Assembly (NCBI RefSeq): GCF_036053395.1
Contig: NZ_CP107942.1
Location: 1,268,501-1,332,500, forward strand
Source: Actinoplanes sp. NBC_00393
GTDB lineage: Bacteria > Actinomycetota > Actinomycetes > Mycobacteriales > Micromonosporaceae
DNA: 64,000 nt
Direction of reading: 5' to 3'
The notes under the pieces are model-generated. The model saw only the letters and a program-made list of their open reading frames with translations, searched no databases and was not told where the DNA came from. Numbering within the stretch: position 1 is the first letter of the stretch; every line of letters begins with the position of its first letter. A program made the position numbers and the translations under genes. This document shows, in pieces, positions 41,763 through 47,774 of the stretch.

Positions 41763-41785
41763 TCCACAGTGCGAATGGCATGAGA
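41763..41785 (+). repeat. 23-nt inverted repeat, left copy
   Basis: Begins TCCACAGTGCGAATGGCA and ends GAGA. It is the reverse complement of 42818-42840 with one mismatch in 23 (at 41781). The two copies enclose all array tRNAs except Trp and Met. Confidence 0.85.
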
Positions 41786-41826
41786 AACCCGCCGCCGGCG
41801 CCAGCACGGGCCCGCCGCGGGAACCA

Positions 41827-41859
41827 CGCGCCGCCCGGGTCACGACCCCGGGCGGCGCG
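41827..41859 (+). other. 13-bp perfect GC hairpin before tRNA-Ala
   Basis: CGCGCCGCCCGGG (41827-41839) pairs perfectly with CCCGGGCGGCGCG (41847-41859) around a 7-nt loop, ending 3 nt before tRNA-Ala(GGC). There is no T-run. It could be a processing signal, a pause or terminator-like element, or a recombination site. Two smaller hairpins, CCCGCAG/CTGCGGG (about 41705-41724) and CGAGAC/GTCTCG (about 41734), lie upstream. Confidence 0.65.
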
Positions 41860-41862
41860 CCT

Positions 41863-41935
41863 GGGGCCGTAGCTCAGCAGGAAGAGCGCCGCTGTGGCAT
41901 GGCGGAGGTCGCCGGTTCGATCCCGGTCGGTTCCA
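41863..41935 (+). tRNA. tRNA-Ala (GGC)
   Basis: Acceptor GGGGCCG/CGGTTCC includes the G3-U70 pair that defines alanine identity; discriminator A. D stem GCTC/GAGC, T stem GCCGG/CCGGT. The anticodon loop is GTGGCAT: anticodon GGC for GCC, with an unusual purine (G) at position 32 and T at 38. No encoded CCA. Confidence 0.88.
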
Positions 41936-41986
41936 CACGAAGCATGCCCACCGAGTTCACACGGCAGAACACCGGTGGGCACACAT

Positions 41987-42061
41987 GGACCCGTGGAGCA
42001 GCGGAACGCTCGTCGCCCTCTCAAGGCGGAGACGCCGGTTCGATCCCGGTCGGGTCTACCA
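41987..42061 (+). tRNA. tRNA-Glu (CTC)
   Basis: Acceptor GGACCCG/CGGGTCT, D stem GAGC/GCTC, anticodon stem TCGCC/GGCGG with loop CTCTCAA (anticodon CTC for GAG), T stem GCCGG/CCGGT. Discriminator A; the CCA end is encoded (42059-42061). Confidence 0.9.
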
Positions 42062-42071
42062 CAACCAGCAG

Positions 42072-42144
42072 TCCGAGATGGTGCAACTGGCAGCACGTCC
42101 GCCTCTGGAGCGGAAGGTTGGAGGTTCGAGTCCTCCTCTCGGAG
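42072..42144 (+). tRNA. tRNA-Gln (CTG)
   Basis: Acceptor TCCGAGA/TCTCGGA, D stem GTGC/GCAC, anticodon stem TCCGC/GCGGA with loop CTCTGGA (CTG for CAG), T stem GGAGG/CCTCC. Discriminator G. No encoded CCA. Confidence 0.92.
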
Positions 42145-42160
42145 CACACACGCAAGACAC

Positions 42161-42234
42161 GTCCTCGTAGCCCAACTGGCAGAGGCGCCGTCCCGAGGAG
42201 GCGGCCAGTGCGGGTTCGACTCCCGCCGAGGACA
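42161..42234 (+). tRNA. tRNA-like gene with GAG anticodon (Leu codon CUC), C33, no long variable arm
   Basis: Acceptor GTCCTCG/CGAGGAC, T stem GCGGG/CCCGC and anticodon stem CCGTC/GGCGG are well formed. The loop is CCGAGGA: anticodon GAG, but position 33 is C instead of the nearly universal U. Leu tRNAs normally have a class-II variable arm; here it is only 5 nt. Either a non-standard Leu tRNA or a damaged one. Discriminator A. Confidence 0.7.
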
Positions 42235-42239
42235 CGCCA

Positions 42240-42315
42240 GCCGGCGAGGTTCCCGAGGGGGAGCGCCCGACTCGTAATCGGGACCCGGTCGGTTCGACTC
42301 CGACCGCCGGCTCCA
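42240..42315 (+). tRNA. tRNA-Thr (CGT)
   Basis: Acceptor GCCGGCG/CGCCGGC, D stem GTTC/GAGC, anticodon stem CCCGA/TCGGG with loop CTCGTAA (CGT for ACG), T stem GTCGG/CCGAC. Discriminator T, CCA encoded (42313-42315). Confidence 0.92.
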
Positions 42316-42333
42316 TACCGATGGAGTTCACCT

Positions 42334-42415
42334 GCGTTCGTGGCGGAAATGGCAGACGCGCCGGCCCCAGGTGCCGGTCCCGCAAGGGGTGGGGGTTCGA
42401 CTCCCTCCGGACGCA
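42334..42415 (+). tRNA. tRNA-Leu (CAG) with C33
   Basis: Acceptor GCGTTCG/CGGACGC, Leu-type D arm, anticodon stem CCGGC/GCCGG, class-II variable arm (TCCC...GGGG), T stem GGGGG/CCCTC. The loop is CCCAGGT: anticodon CAG for CUG with C at position 33 in place of U. Discriminator A as in Leu tRNAs. No encoded CCA. Confidence 0.85.
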
Positions 42416-42420
42416 CTCAT

Positions 42421-42493
42421 GGGGTCATAGCTCAGCTGGAAGAGCGTCCCGCTCGCACCGGGAAGGTCCGGAGTTCAACTCTCCGTGGCTCCA
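42421..42493 (+). tRNA. tRNA-Ala (CGC)
   Basis: Acceptor GGGGTCA/TGGCTCC with the G3-U70 identity pair, discriminator A. D stem GCTC/GAGC, anticodon stem TCCCG/CGGGA with loop CTCGCAC (CGC for GCG), T stem CGGAG/CTCCG with an unusual TTCAACT loop. No encoded CCA. Confidence 0.9.
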
Positions 42494-42520
42494 CTGCGGC
42501 CCGCATCAGCGGGCCGCCAT

Positions 42521-42592
42521 GCCGCCGTAGCTCAGAGGGAGAGCACCCGACTGTCGATCGGGGAGCCGCGGGTTCGAGTCCCGTCGGTGGCG
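42521..42592 (+). tRNA. tRNA-Asp (GTC)
   Basis: Acceptor GCCGCCG/CGGTGGC, D stem GCTC/GAGC, anticodon stem CCCGA/TCGGG with loop CTGTCGA (GTC for GAC/GAU). Discriminator G as expected for Asp. No encoded CCA. Confidence 0.9.
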
Positions 42593-42611
42593 CCGACGTC
42601 ACTTCTGCCAA

Positions 42612-42687
42612 CCGCCGTTAGCTCAGCTGGTAGAGCTACCGATTCTTAATCGGCAGGTCGCAGGTTCGATCCCTGCACGGCGGACCA
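42612..42687 (+). tRNA. tRNA-Lys (CTT)
   Basis: Acceptor CCGCCGT/ACGGCGG, D stem GCTC/GAGC, anticodon loop TTCTTAA (CTT for AAG), T stem GCAGG/CCTGC-like. The outermost anticodon-stem pair (position 27-43) is an A/C mismatch. Discriminator A, CCA encoded (42685-42687). Confidence 0.88.
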
Positions 42688-42689
42688 GG

Positions 42690-42728
42690 CCCGGATCACA
42701 GGTGCGGGTTCGACTCCCGTCGATCACC
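42690..42728 (+). pseudogene. tRNA remnant (3' half only)
   Basis: A good T arm (GCGGG-TTCGACT-CCCGT) and a 3' acceptor strand CGATCAC are present, but no complementary 5' acceptor, D arm or 5' anticodon stem. A TCACA just upstream could be the 3' part of a Val(CAC)-type anticodon loop. Probably deleted during array rearrangement. Confidence 0.55.
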
Positions 42729-42732
42729 TCAT

Positions 42733-42813
42733 GGCCTTGGTGGGTCCCGGGTGGGGCCGCCCGCCTGCAACGCGGGTCCTTCGGGCAATTCGGTTCGACT
42801 CCGACCTCGGCTT
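42733..42813 (+). tRNA. tRNA-Cys-like (GCA), degenerate acceptor
   Basis: D arm GGTC/GGCC and anticodon stem CCCGC/GCGGG are good; the loop CTGCAAC carries GCA for UGC/UGU. The acceptor stem has two internal mismatches, the T stem has four pairs and the variable region is about 12 nt, longer than in normal Cys tRNAs. It may be non-functional or highly diverged. Confidence 0.6.
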
Positions 42814-42817
42814 CGGC

Positions 42818-42840
42818 TCTCCTGCCATTCGCACTGTGGA
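42818..42840 (-). repeat. 23-nt inverted repeat, right copy
   Basis: TCTCCTGCCATTCGCACTGT and three more bases: reverse complement of 41763-41785 with a single mismatch. It lies between the Cys-like and Met tRNAs. Confidence 0.85.
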
Positions 42841-42847
42841 TCTGCTC

Positions 42848-42918
42848 GGCGGCGGGGCGTCGGTGCCCAGCCGGCCCTCATAAGGCTGGACCGCCCGGTT
42901 CGACTCCGGGCGCCGCTA
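42848..42918 (+). tRNA. tRNA-Met-like (CAT), short D arm
   Basis: Acceptor GGCGGCG/CGCCGCT, anticodon stem CGGCC/GGCTG with loop CTCATAA (CAT), T stem CCCGG/CCGGG are sound. The D arm forms only about three pairs, with extra bases before the anticodon stem. CAT could be Met or, if lysidine-modified, Ile(AUA). No encoded CCA. Confidence 0.7.
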
Positions 42919-42934
42919 CACATCCACGTGACGA

Positions 42935-45301
42935 TCAGCGGCCCCGCTCGACCACCCGGTACGCGCGCAGGTTCGGATCGGCCGCGATCTGCGCCTCGGT
43001 GTACTTGATCGTGTCCCAGCCTTTCCGGGAGTAGAGGCGCGTCTGGTCGGCGTACCAGGGTGAGTTCGGGTTCGTCGACTGCGAGTAGGCCAGGATCTGC
43101 CGGCCCGCCGGGCCGTGCGGGCCGAGCTCGACGGCCATGACGTACGACGCGCCGTGTACGACCTTCGGGTAGCCCACGCCCGGCACGAGCGGGTTGGTGA
43201 TCACGTTGAAGACGCCGGCGTCGCCCCGGCCGCCGTGCATCGGGATCCGGCGTTCGCCGCGGGTGTCGGTGTGGATGTCACCCAGCTTCGCGTCGAGCGG
43301 AATACCGGTGAGCCGCTGCACGGCGTCGGCGAGCGCGGTACGCACCCGGGGATTCGTGGTGTCGAGCCGGCGCGGGGTGCGCACCGGGTCGGTGGCGTCG
43401 AAGGTGTCGGCGAACCGGATCCCGCCGGCGAGGGCGAACTCGCTGAACAGGTGTGCCCCACGGCTGTCCAGGTCGACGCGCAGGTCGAACCGGGCCAGCG
43501 CCTCGCAGGCCGCGCTGAGATCGACGGTCGCGCCGTTCGAGGCCGTCGCGATCGGCTGCTGCCGGCAGAGGGCGACCAGGTCGTCGCGGACGAGTTCGGC
43601 GCCGTGCACCCGGTTGCCGAACATGACGTGCCAGAGCCGGTCGGTGGTGAAGCCCGTGCCGGGCAGGCCGTCTGTGCCGGCCAGGCGCTGCTGGATCTGG
43701 TCGAGCCCGAGCCGGGTACGCAGGCTGCGCTCAGTGCGTTCGTTGCCGAGGATCGGCGGGAAGCCCTCCAGCGGCGCGGCCGGGCTGGCCAGCCAGTGGC
43801 TGTCGTTGGAGTTGGTGACGTAGTCGTCGCGGAACCGCACCGGCAGGTCGGCGGGGCCGAGAATCCCCGGTACGGCGGCGTCGGGGTCGGTGCCCAGCGC
43901 GCAGTCCGACCGGGAGCCGTCCAGGACCGCCTGTCCGCTGCCGGTGTACAGCGGTTGGAACGCCGCGGGGATGCAGGCGGCCGCGAGCTCATGGGTGACT
44001 CGCGGCACGACGGAATGGTCTCCGTACAGCGCTTCGCCGCGCGCGTCCGCCGCGATCACGTTGACCCACGGAAGGAACTGGTGGCGGTCGAGCACCGCCT
44101 TGAGCTGGCGGACGTCGCGGGCCTGGCCCATCCGCAGCCACCCGTCGAAGGCGCGGTTGTTGGTCGCGTTGACGTCGGTGACGGCGTATGCGGTGGTCGC
44201 CGTCCAGTCGAAGGAACCCGGCACCACGGCCACCGGGCCGTAGCGGGTGTCGTACAGGGTCCGGCGGACCGTGCCGGCGTCGCCGGCCGGGACGGTGACC
44301 GTGCGGGCACGCATCCTCTCCGGCCGGCCGTCGACGTAGTAGGAGGTGGGGTCGCCGGGCACGAGACTCAGGCGGTGCCAGACGAACCGGCGCGCGGTGG
44401 AGACGGTGTGGCTCCAGGCGAGCGTACGGTTGTGCCCGATCTCAATGATCGGATCGCCGATCAGCGCCGCGCCCTCGACGTCGTAGCGACCGGGCACCTT
44501 GAGGTGCATCCGGTAGAAGCGTTCCGCGCCCTGCCAGGGGAAGTGCGGGTTGGCCAGCACCATCCCGTTCTTGTTCGTGGTGGCTCGCGCGCCGAGGCCG
44601 TAGGCGTTGCTGCCGATGCCGGCGCTCGCCCCGTCGAGGGCGGCGACGACCGCGGCGGCGTCCGGAGCTTGCATGGCTTGCACGGGCTCGGCGGGCACCG
44701 GGGGTGCCGCGGCGACGATGCCGTCGAGCAGGGCACGTGAGCCGGCGCGGACCATGCTGGCCCATGACGTACGCCAGATGTCGGTCTCGGTCACCGGGCG
44801 CACCCACGCCTTGCCGCGGCATGCCGGGTCGGTCAGGTTCGCCCCGCCGGTGCGGCGCAGGAAGTGGTTGTAGCCGGCGACGAAGCCGCGGATCTGGTCG
44901 CGTACGTCGTCGGACGGCGACCGCACACCGTCGCGGCGGCCTTCGAGGAGGCGCTGCACGACGCGGTCGTCGATCGCCTTGCGGTAGAACAGGTCGCTGC
45001 GCACGTTGGCGTCGTCCGGCCCGGCCGCCCCGAACCACCGGGATCGCTCACCGGCGACCGTCACCACCTTCTCCGCGATGACACAGAGGTTGTCCTCGGC
45101 CTGCACATAGCCGACGCCGAACCCGAGACCGGCGAAGTCGCCGGCGGTGATGTGCGGGACACCGTACGAGGCCCGGCGGATCAGCGCCGAGTAGCCGCGA
45201 TCACGCTCGGAGCCCGACGCGGGCGATGGTACGACCGCGCTCGCCACGACCACCCCGACGGCAACCATTGCTGCTCCGAGGCGCACGGACATCGCTGTCA
45301 T
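42935..45301 (-). CDS. aac: Secreted Ntn-hydrolase, aculeacin A acylase homologue
   Basis: 788 aa from ATG 45301, behind GAGGGGGA. The frame stays open further upstream, but that part is antisense to another gene. Signal peptide (residues 1-30, VPSPASG), then SALIRRASYGVPHITAGDFAGLGFGVGYVQAEDNLCVIAE, the acylase alpha subunit. Autocleavage is expected at GIG-SNAYGLG, making Ser about 231 the N-terminal nucleophile of the beta subunit. NPHFPWQGAERFYRMHLKVPG and the DVNATNNRAFDGWLR region follow. Size and N-terminus closely match aculeacin A acylase of Actinoplanes utahensis, which removes acyl chains from echinocandins; related enzymes degrade acyl-homoserine lactones. Confidence 0.93.
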   Translation of the reverse strand: MTAMSVRLGAAMVAVGVVVASAVVPSPASGSERDRGYSALIRRASYGVPHITAGDFAGLGFGVGYVQAEDNLCVIAEKVVTVAGERSRWFGAAGPDDANVRSDLFYRKAIDDRVVQRLLEGRRDGVRSPSDDVRDQIRGFVAGYNHFLRRTGGANLTDPACRGKAWVRPVTETDIWRTSWASMVRAGSRALLDGIVAAAPPVPAEPVQAMQAPDAAAVVAALDGASAGIGSNAYGLGARATTNKNGMVLANPHFPWQGAERFYRMHLKVPGRYDVEGAALIGDPIIEIGHNRTLAWSHTVSTARRFVWHRLSLVPGDPTSYYVDGRPERMRARTVTVPAGDAGTVRRTLYDTRYGPVAVVPGSFDWTATTAYAVTDVNATNNRAFDGWLRMGQARDVRQLKAVLDRHQFLPWVNVIAADARGEALYGDHSVVPRVTHELAAACIPAAFQPLYTGSGQAVLDGSRSDCALGTDPDAAVPGILGPADLPVRFRDDYVTNSNDSHWLASPAAPLEGFPPILGNERTERSLRTRLGLDQIQQRLAGTDGLPGTGFTTDRLWHVMFGNRVHGAELVRDDLVALCRQQPIATASNGATVDLSAACEALARFDLRVDLDSRGAHLFSEFALAGGIRFADTFDATDPVRTPRRLDTTNPRVRTALADAVQRLTGIPLDAKLGDIHTDTRGERRIPMHGGRGDAGVFNVITNPLVPGVGYPKVVHGASYVMAVELGPHGPAGRQILAYSQSTNPNSPWYADQTRLYSRKGWDTIKYTEAQIAADPNLRAYRVVERGR

Positions 45302-45599
45302 GAAGGCATCCCCCTCGATGCAATCCCCGGCGGCTCCACCGGGCCGGTGTACCTTGTGGACCATCCTGCCTGCCGGGGGCGGCGCTCGTACACCCCGCGC
45401 ACAGCCCGAGGATCCGCATGGCGAGCGGTAGCCGGAAGGCTGTCCAGCCCTGGGTACGGCATGGCCGAACAGCACATCAACCTTTCGAAGCCGGTGAGGG
45501 AGGCGCGGGGGAGGGATATCCGCGGCGGTAGGTGTCGGCGTCGCCGGAGCGGGTAGCTGACAGATGATCGGAAACGTCGATGAATGGAGGCGAATCTGC
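45302..45599. promoter_or_regulatory. Divergent promoter region between acylase and SAP-repeat genes
   Basis: 298 bp with no gene. It holds the acylase ribosome-binding site (GAGGGGGA on the minus strand), GGAGG at 45586-45590 for the plus-strand gene, and presumably two promoters that I cannot place confidently. Confidence 0.4.
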
Positions 45600-46187
45600 A
45601 TGGCAGCCACCAAGAGCCGCAACGACACGCCGAACACCCCGGACGTGAGCGAGAGCAAGATCGCCCGGATGAAGGTCGACGAGCTGCGCCGCGAGTTGAA
45701 GAGCCGCGGCGTCAAGGGCACTGAGGGCCTCAAGAAACCTGAGCTGGTGGACAAGCTGGTCAAGGCCGAGGTGCGGGCGGCGAAGGGCGGCAAGAAGAAC
45801 CCGACCAGCCGTAACGACACCCCGAACACGCCGGAGGTCAGCGAGACCGCGGTCTCGCGGATGAAGGCGTCCGATCTGCGTACGCGGCTGGCGCGGCGCG
45901 GCGTCAAGGGCACGGCCGACATGAAGAAGCCGGAGCTCGTCGAGCGGTACGTGAAGGCCGAACTGAAGTCGGCGAAGACCAGCAAGAAAAGCACGAGCGC
46001 CAAGAACCCGACCAGCCGCAACGACACTCCGAACACCCCGGAGGTCAGCGAGAGCAAGATCGCCCGGATGAAGGTCGCCGATCTGCGTACGCAGCTGGCG
46101 CGCCGCGGCGTCAAGGGCACGGCCGACCTCAAGAAGCCGGAGCTGGTCAAGAAGCTCACGCAGAGCCTGACCGGAAAGTCCCGCTGA
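45600..46187 (+). CDS. Protein of three SAP/Rho-N-like repeats
   Basis: 195 aa from ATG 45600 with GGAGG. It consists of three copies, about 55-65 residues each, of a module: SRNDTPNTPEVSE, then SKIARMKVADLRTQLARRGVKGTADLKKPELVKKL. The second part is a helix-extended-helix unit like the Rho N-terminal or SAP/HeH domains that bind nucleic acids. Lys-rich linkers (AAKGGKKNPT; KTSKKSTSAKNPT) join them. Very basic and probably cytoplasmic, DNA- or RNA-binding. The nearly identical repeats imply recent internal duplication. It is transcribed divergently from the acylase. Confidence 0.8.
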   Translation: MAATKSRNDTPNTPDVSESKIARMKVDELRRELKSRGVKGTEGLKKPELVDKLVKAEVRAAKGGKKNPTSRNDTPNTPEVSETAVSRMKASDLRTRLARRGVKGTADMKKPELVERYVKAELKSAKTSKKSTSAKNPTSRNDTPNTPEVSESKIARMKVADLRTQLARRGVKGTADLKKPELVKKLTQSLTGKSR

Positions 46188-46199
46188 CGGATTCGGTGC

Positions 46200-46241
46200 G
46201 CCCTGGCCGGTTCGCGTTCACGCGAGCGCGTCGGCCAGGGC
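46200..46241 (+). terminator. Terminator after the SAP-repeat gene
   Basis: GCCCTGGCCG (46200-46209) pairs with CGGCCAGGGC (46232-46241). The loop holds a second small hairpin, CGCG/CGCG. Located 13 nt after the stop. Confidence 0.65.
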
Positions 46242-46311
46242 CGCGTCGATCATGGCCTGGGCACTTGAGCGAACCAGGTCTGATGGTGCCGGGGCCCGTC
46301 GGCCGAGCGGC

Positions 46312-47031
46312 TCACGACGTTCTGGGTGGAGACAGAGCAGGCGTAGACGTACCGAAGTAGGCTTCGGCGACCGTGTGTCTGTCGGCGCGCAGCTCCGCAG
46401 CCTGCCCGGTCAGCACTGCCCGGCCGTGGTGCAGCACCACCGCCCGGTCGGCGATGGACAGCGCCAGGTCGATGTGCTGCTCGACGAGCAGCACCCCGAC
46501 ACCGTACTGGTCGGCCAGCGCCCGGATGGTCGGCAGCAGTGCCTGCACCGCGACCGGCGCCAACCCCATGCTCATCTCGTCGATGAGCAGCACCTTCGGC
46601 CGGCGCACCAGAGCCTTGGCGATGGCGAGCATCTGCTGTTCCCCTCCGGACAACTGCCCGCACCGGCGCGGCATCAGGTCTTTCAGCGCGGGAAACAGCT
46701 CCAACGCCTGGTCGAGGCTGCCGCGGGCGAGAGCGAGGTTCTCGCGTATCGAAAGGCTGTGGAACAAACCGCGGTTGTCGGGGACCAGAACCAGCCCGGC
46801 GCGCGCGTTCTGCTCGAGGCGTTTGTGCAGCGGCCGCCCGAACGCGGTGACCGTGCCGGAGATCGGCGCGATGACACCGGCCGCCGTCAGCAGGGTGGTG
46901 GTCTTGCCCGCCCCGTTGGGTCCCAGCATCGCCACGACCTCGCCGGACGCGACGCTCAAGTTCAGGTCGCGCACGGCCGGGATGCCGGCGTAGCCGGCCG
47001 TGACTCCCTCCAGCTTCAGCACCTCGGTCAT
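46312..47031 (-). CDS. livF: Branched-chain amino-acid-type ABC transporter ATPase (LivF)
   Basis: 239 aa from ATG 47031, which overlaps the livG stop (ATGA). Walker A GPNGAGKTTT (about 38), Q-loop region VPDNRGLFHSLSIRENL, signature LSGGEQQMLAIAKAL, Walker B VLLIDEMSMGLAP, switch His in LLVEQHID. The LivF-typical GLAPVAVQ is present. It is one of two ATPases of a five-component HAAT importer. The substrate may be an amino acid, amide or urea-like compound; it cannot be told from sequence. Confidence 0.93.
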   Translation of the reverse strand: MTEVLKLEGVTAGYAGIPAVRDLNLSVASGEVVAMLGPNGAGKTTTLLTAAGVIAPISGTVTAFGRPLHKRLEQNARAGLVLVPDNRGLFHSLSIRENLALARGSLDQALELFPALKDLMPRRCGQLSGGEQQMLAIAKALVRRPKVLLIDEMSMGLAPVAVQALLPTIRALADQYGVGVLLVEQHIDLALSIADRAVVLHHGRAVLTGQAAELRADRHTVAEAYFGTSTPALSPPRTS

Positions 47032-47774
47032 GGGACGAGCTCCGATCCGAGGTACGCGGTCCGCACCGCCGGGTCCGCGAGGACCTCAGCCGGCGTCCCG
47101 GAGGCGATGACCGCCCCGTAATCCAGCACGTACACCCGGTCGCAGATGCCGGCGACCAGGGTCATGTCGTGGTCGATGAGGAGCACTGCCAGCCCGGACG
47201 CGGCGATCGCTCGGACGTGGCCGCCGAATTCGGCGCTCTCGTCGGTGTCCAGTCCGGCAGCCGGTTCGTCGAGCAGGACCACGCGGGTGGCGCCGGCCAG
47301 CGCCCGCGCCACACCGACGACCTTCTGCCGGCCGAGGCTCAGCTCGCCGGGCCGGCGGTCCGCGACCGGCTGCAGGCCGAACGTCTCCAGCACGGTCTCG
47401 GTGTCGTGGCCGGGGTCGCGGCGGCCGATGAGGTCGTTCCACAGGTTGCGCAGCGGCCCGCGGCCGGAGGCGACCGCGATGTTCTGCCGCACCGTCAGAT
47501 CGGTGAACAGCTCACCGGCCTGCCAGGTGCGGGCCAGCCCGGCGCGGCGCCGTTCGTGCGGGGCGAGCCGGTCGACGCGCCGCCCGGCGACGGTGACGGC
47601 GCCGCCGGCTGCGGTGAAGCCGGTGACGGCGTCGACGAAGGTGGTCTTGCCGGCGCCGTTGGGGCCGATCAGCCCGACCACTTCGCCGGCGTCGACGTGC
47701 AGGGTGATGTCGGTGTTGGCCAGGACACCGCCGTACCGGACGGTCAGCTTCTCGGTGGTCAGCAGTGCGGTCAT
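47028..47774 (-). CDS. livG: Branched-chain amino-acid-type ABC transporter ATPase (LivG)
   Basis: 248 aa from ATG 47774. Walker A GPNGAGKTTFVDAVTG, LivG insertion with RRAGLARTWQAGELFTDLTVRQNIAVA, signature LSLGRQKVVGVARALA, Walker B VVLLDEPAAGLD, switch His LLIDHDM. Overlaps the permease gene (4 nt) and livF (4 nt), so the operon is tightly coupled. The signature reads LSLGRQ rather than LSLGQQ, a small deviation. Confidence 0.93.
   Translation of the reverse strand: MTALLTTEKLTVRYGGVLANTDITLHVDAGEVVGLIGPNGAGKTTFVDAVTGFTAAGGAVTVAGRRVDRLAPHERRRAGLARTWQAGELFTDLTVRQNIAVASGRGPLRNLWNDLIGRRDPGHDTETVLETFGLQPVADRRPGELSLGRQKVVGVARALAGATRVVLLDEPAAGLDTDESAEFGGHVRAIAASGLAVLLIDHDMTLVAGICDRVYVLDYGAVIASGTPAEVLADPAVRTAYLGSELVP

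Noticed and set aside
41347..42621. Long plus-strand ORF (424 codons) across the tRNA array, and minus-strand ORFs over it
   Set aside because: They run through well-folded tRNA genes. The open frames result from high GC; only the 41-codon leader has a ribosome-binding site.
41619..42918. Prophage or integrative element explaining the tRNA array
   Set aside because: No integrase, relaxase, phage structural gene or att-like duplication is seen between leuA and the acylase gene.
45302..46159. Upstream extension of the acylase frame to 46159
   Set aside because: It is antisense to the SAP-repeat gene. The signal peptide and ribosome-binding site place the start at 45301.
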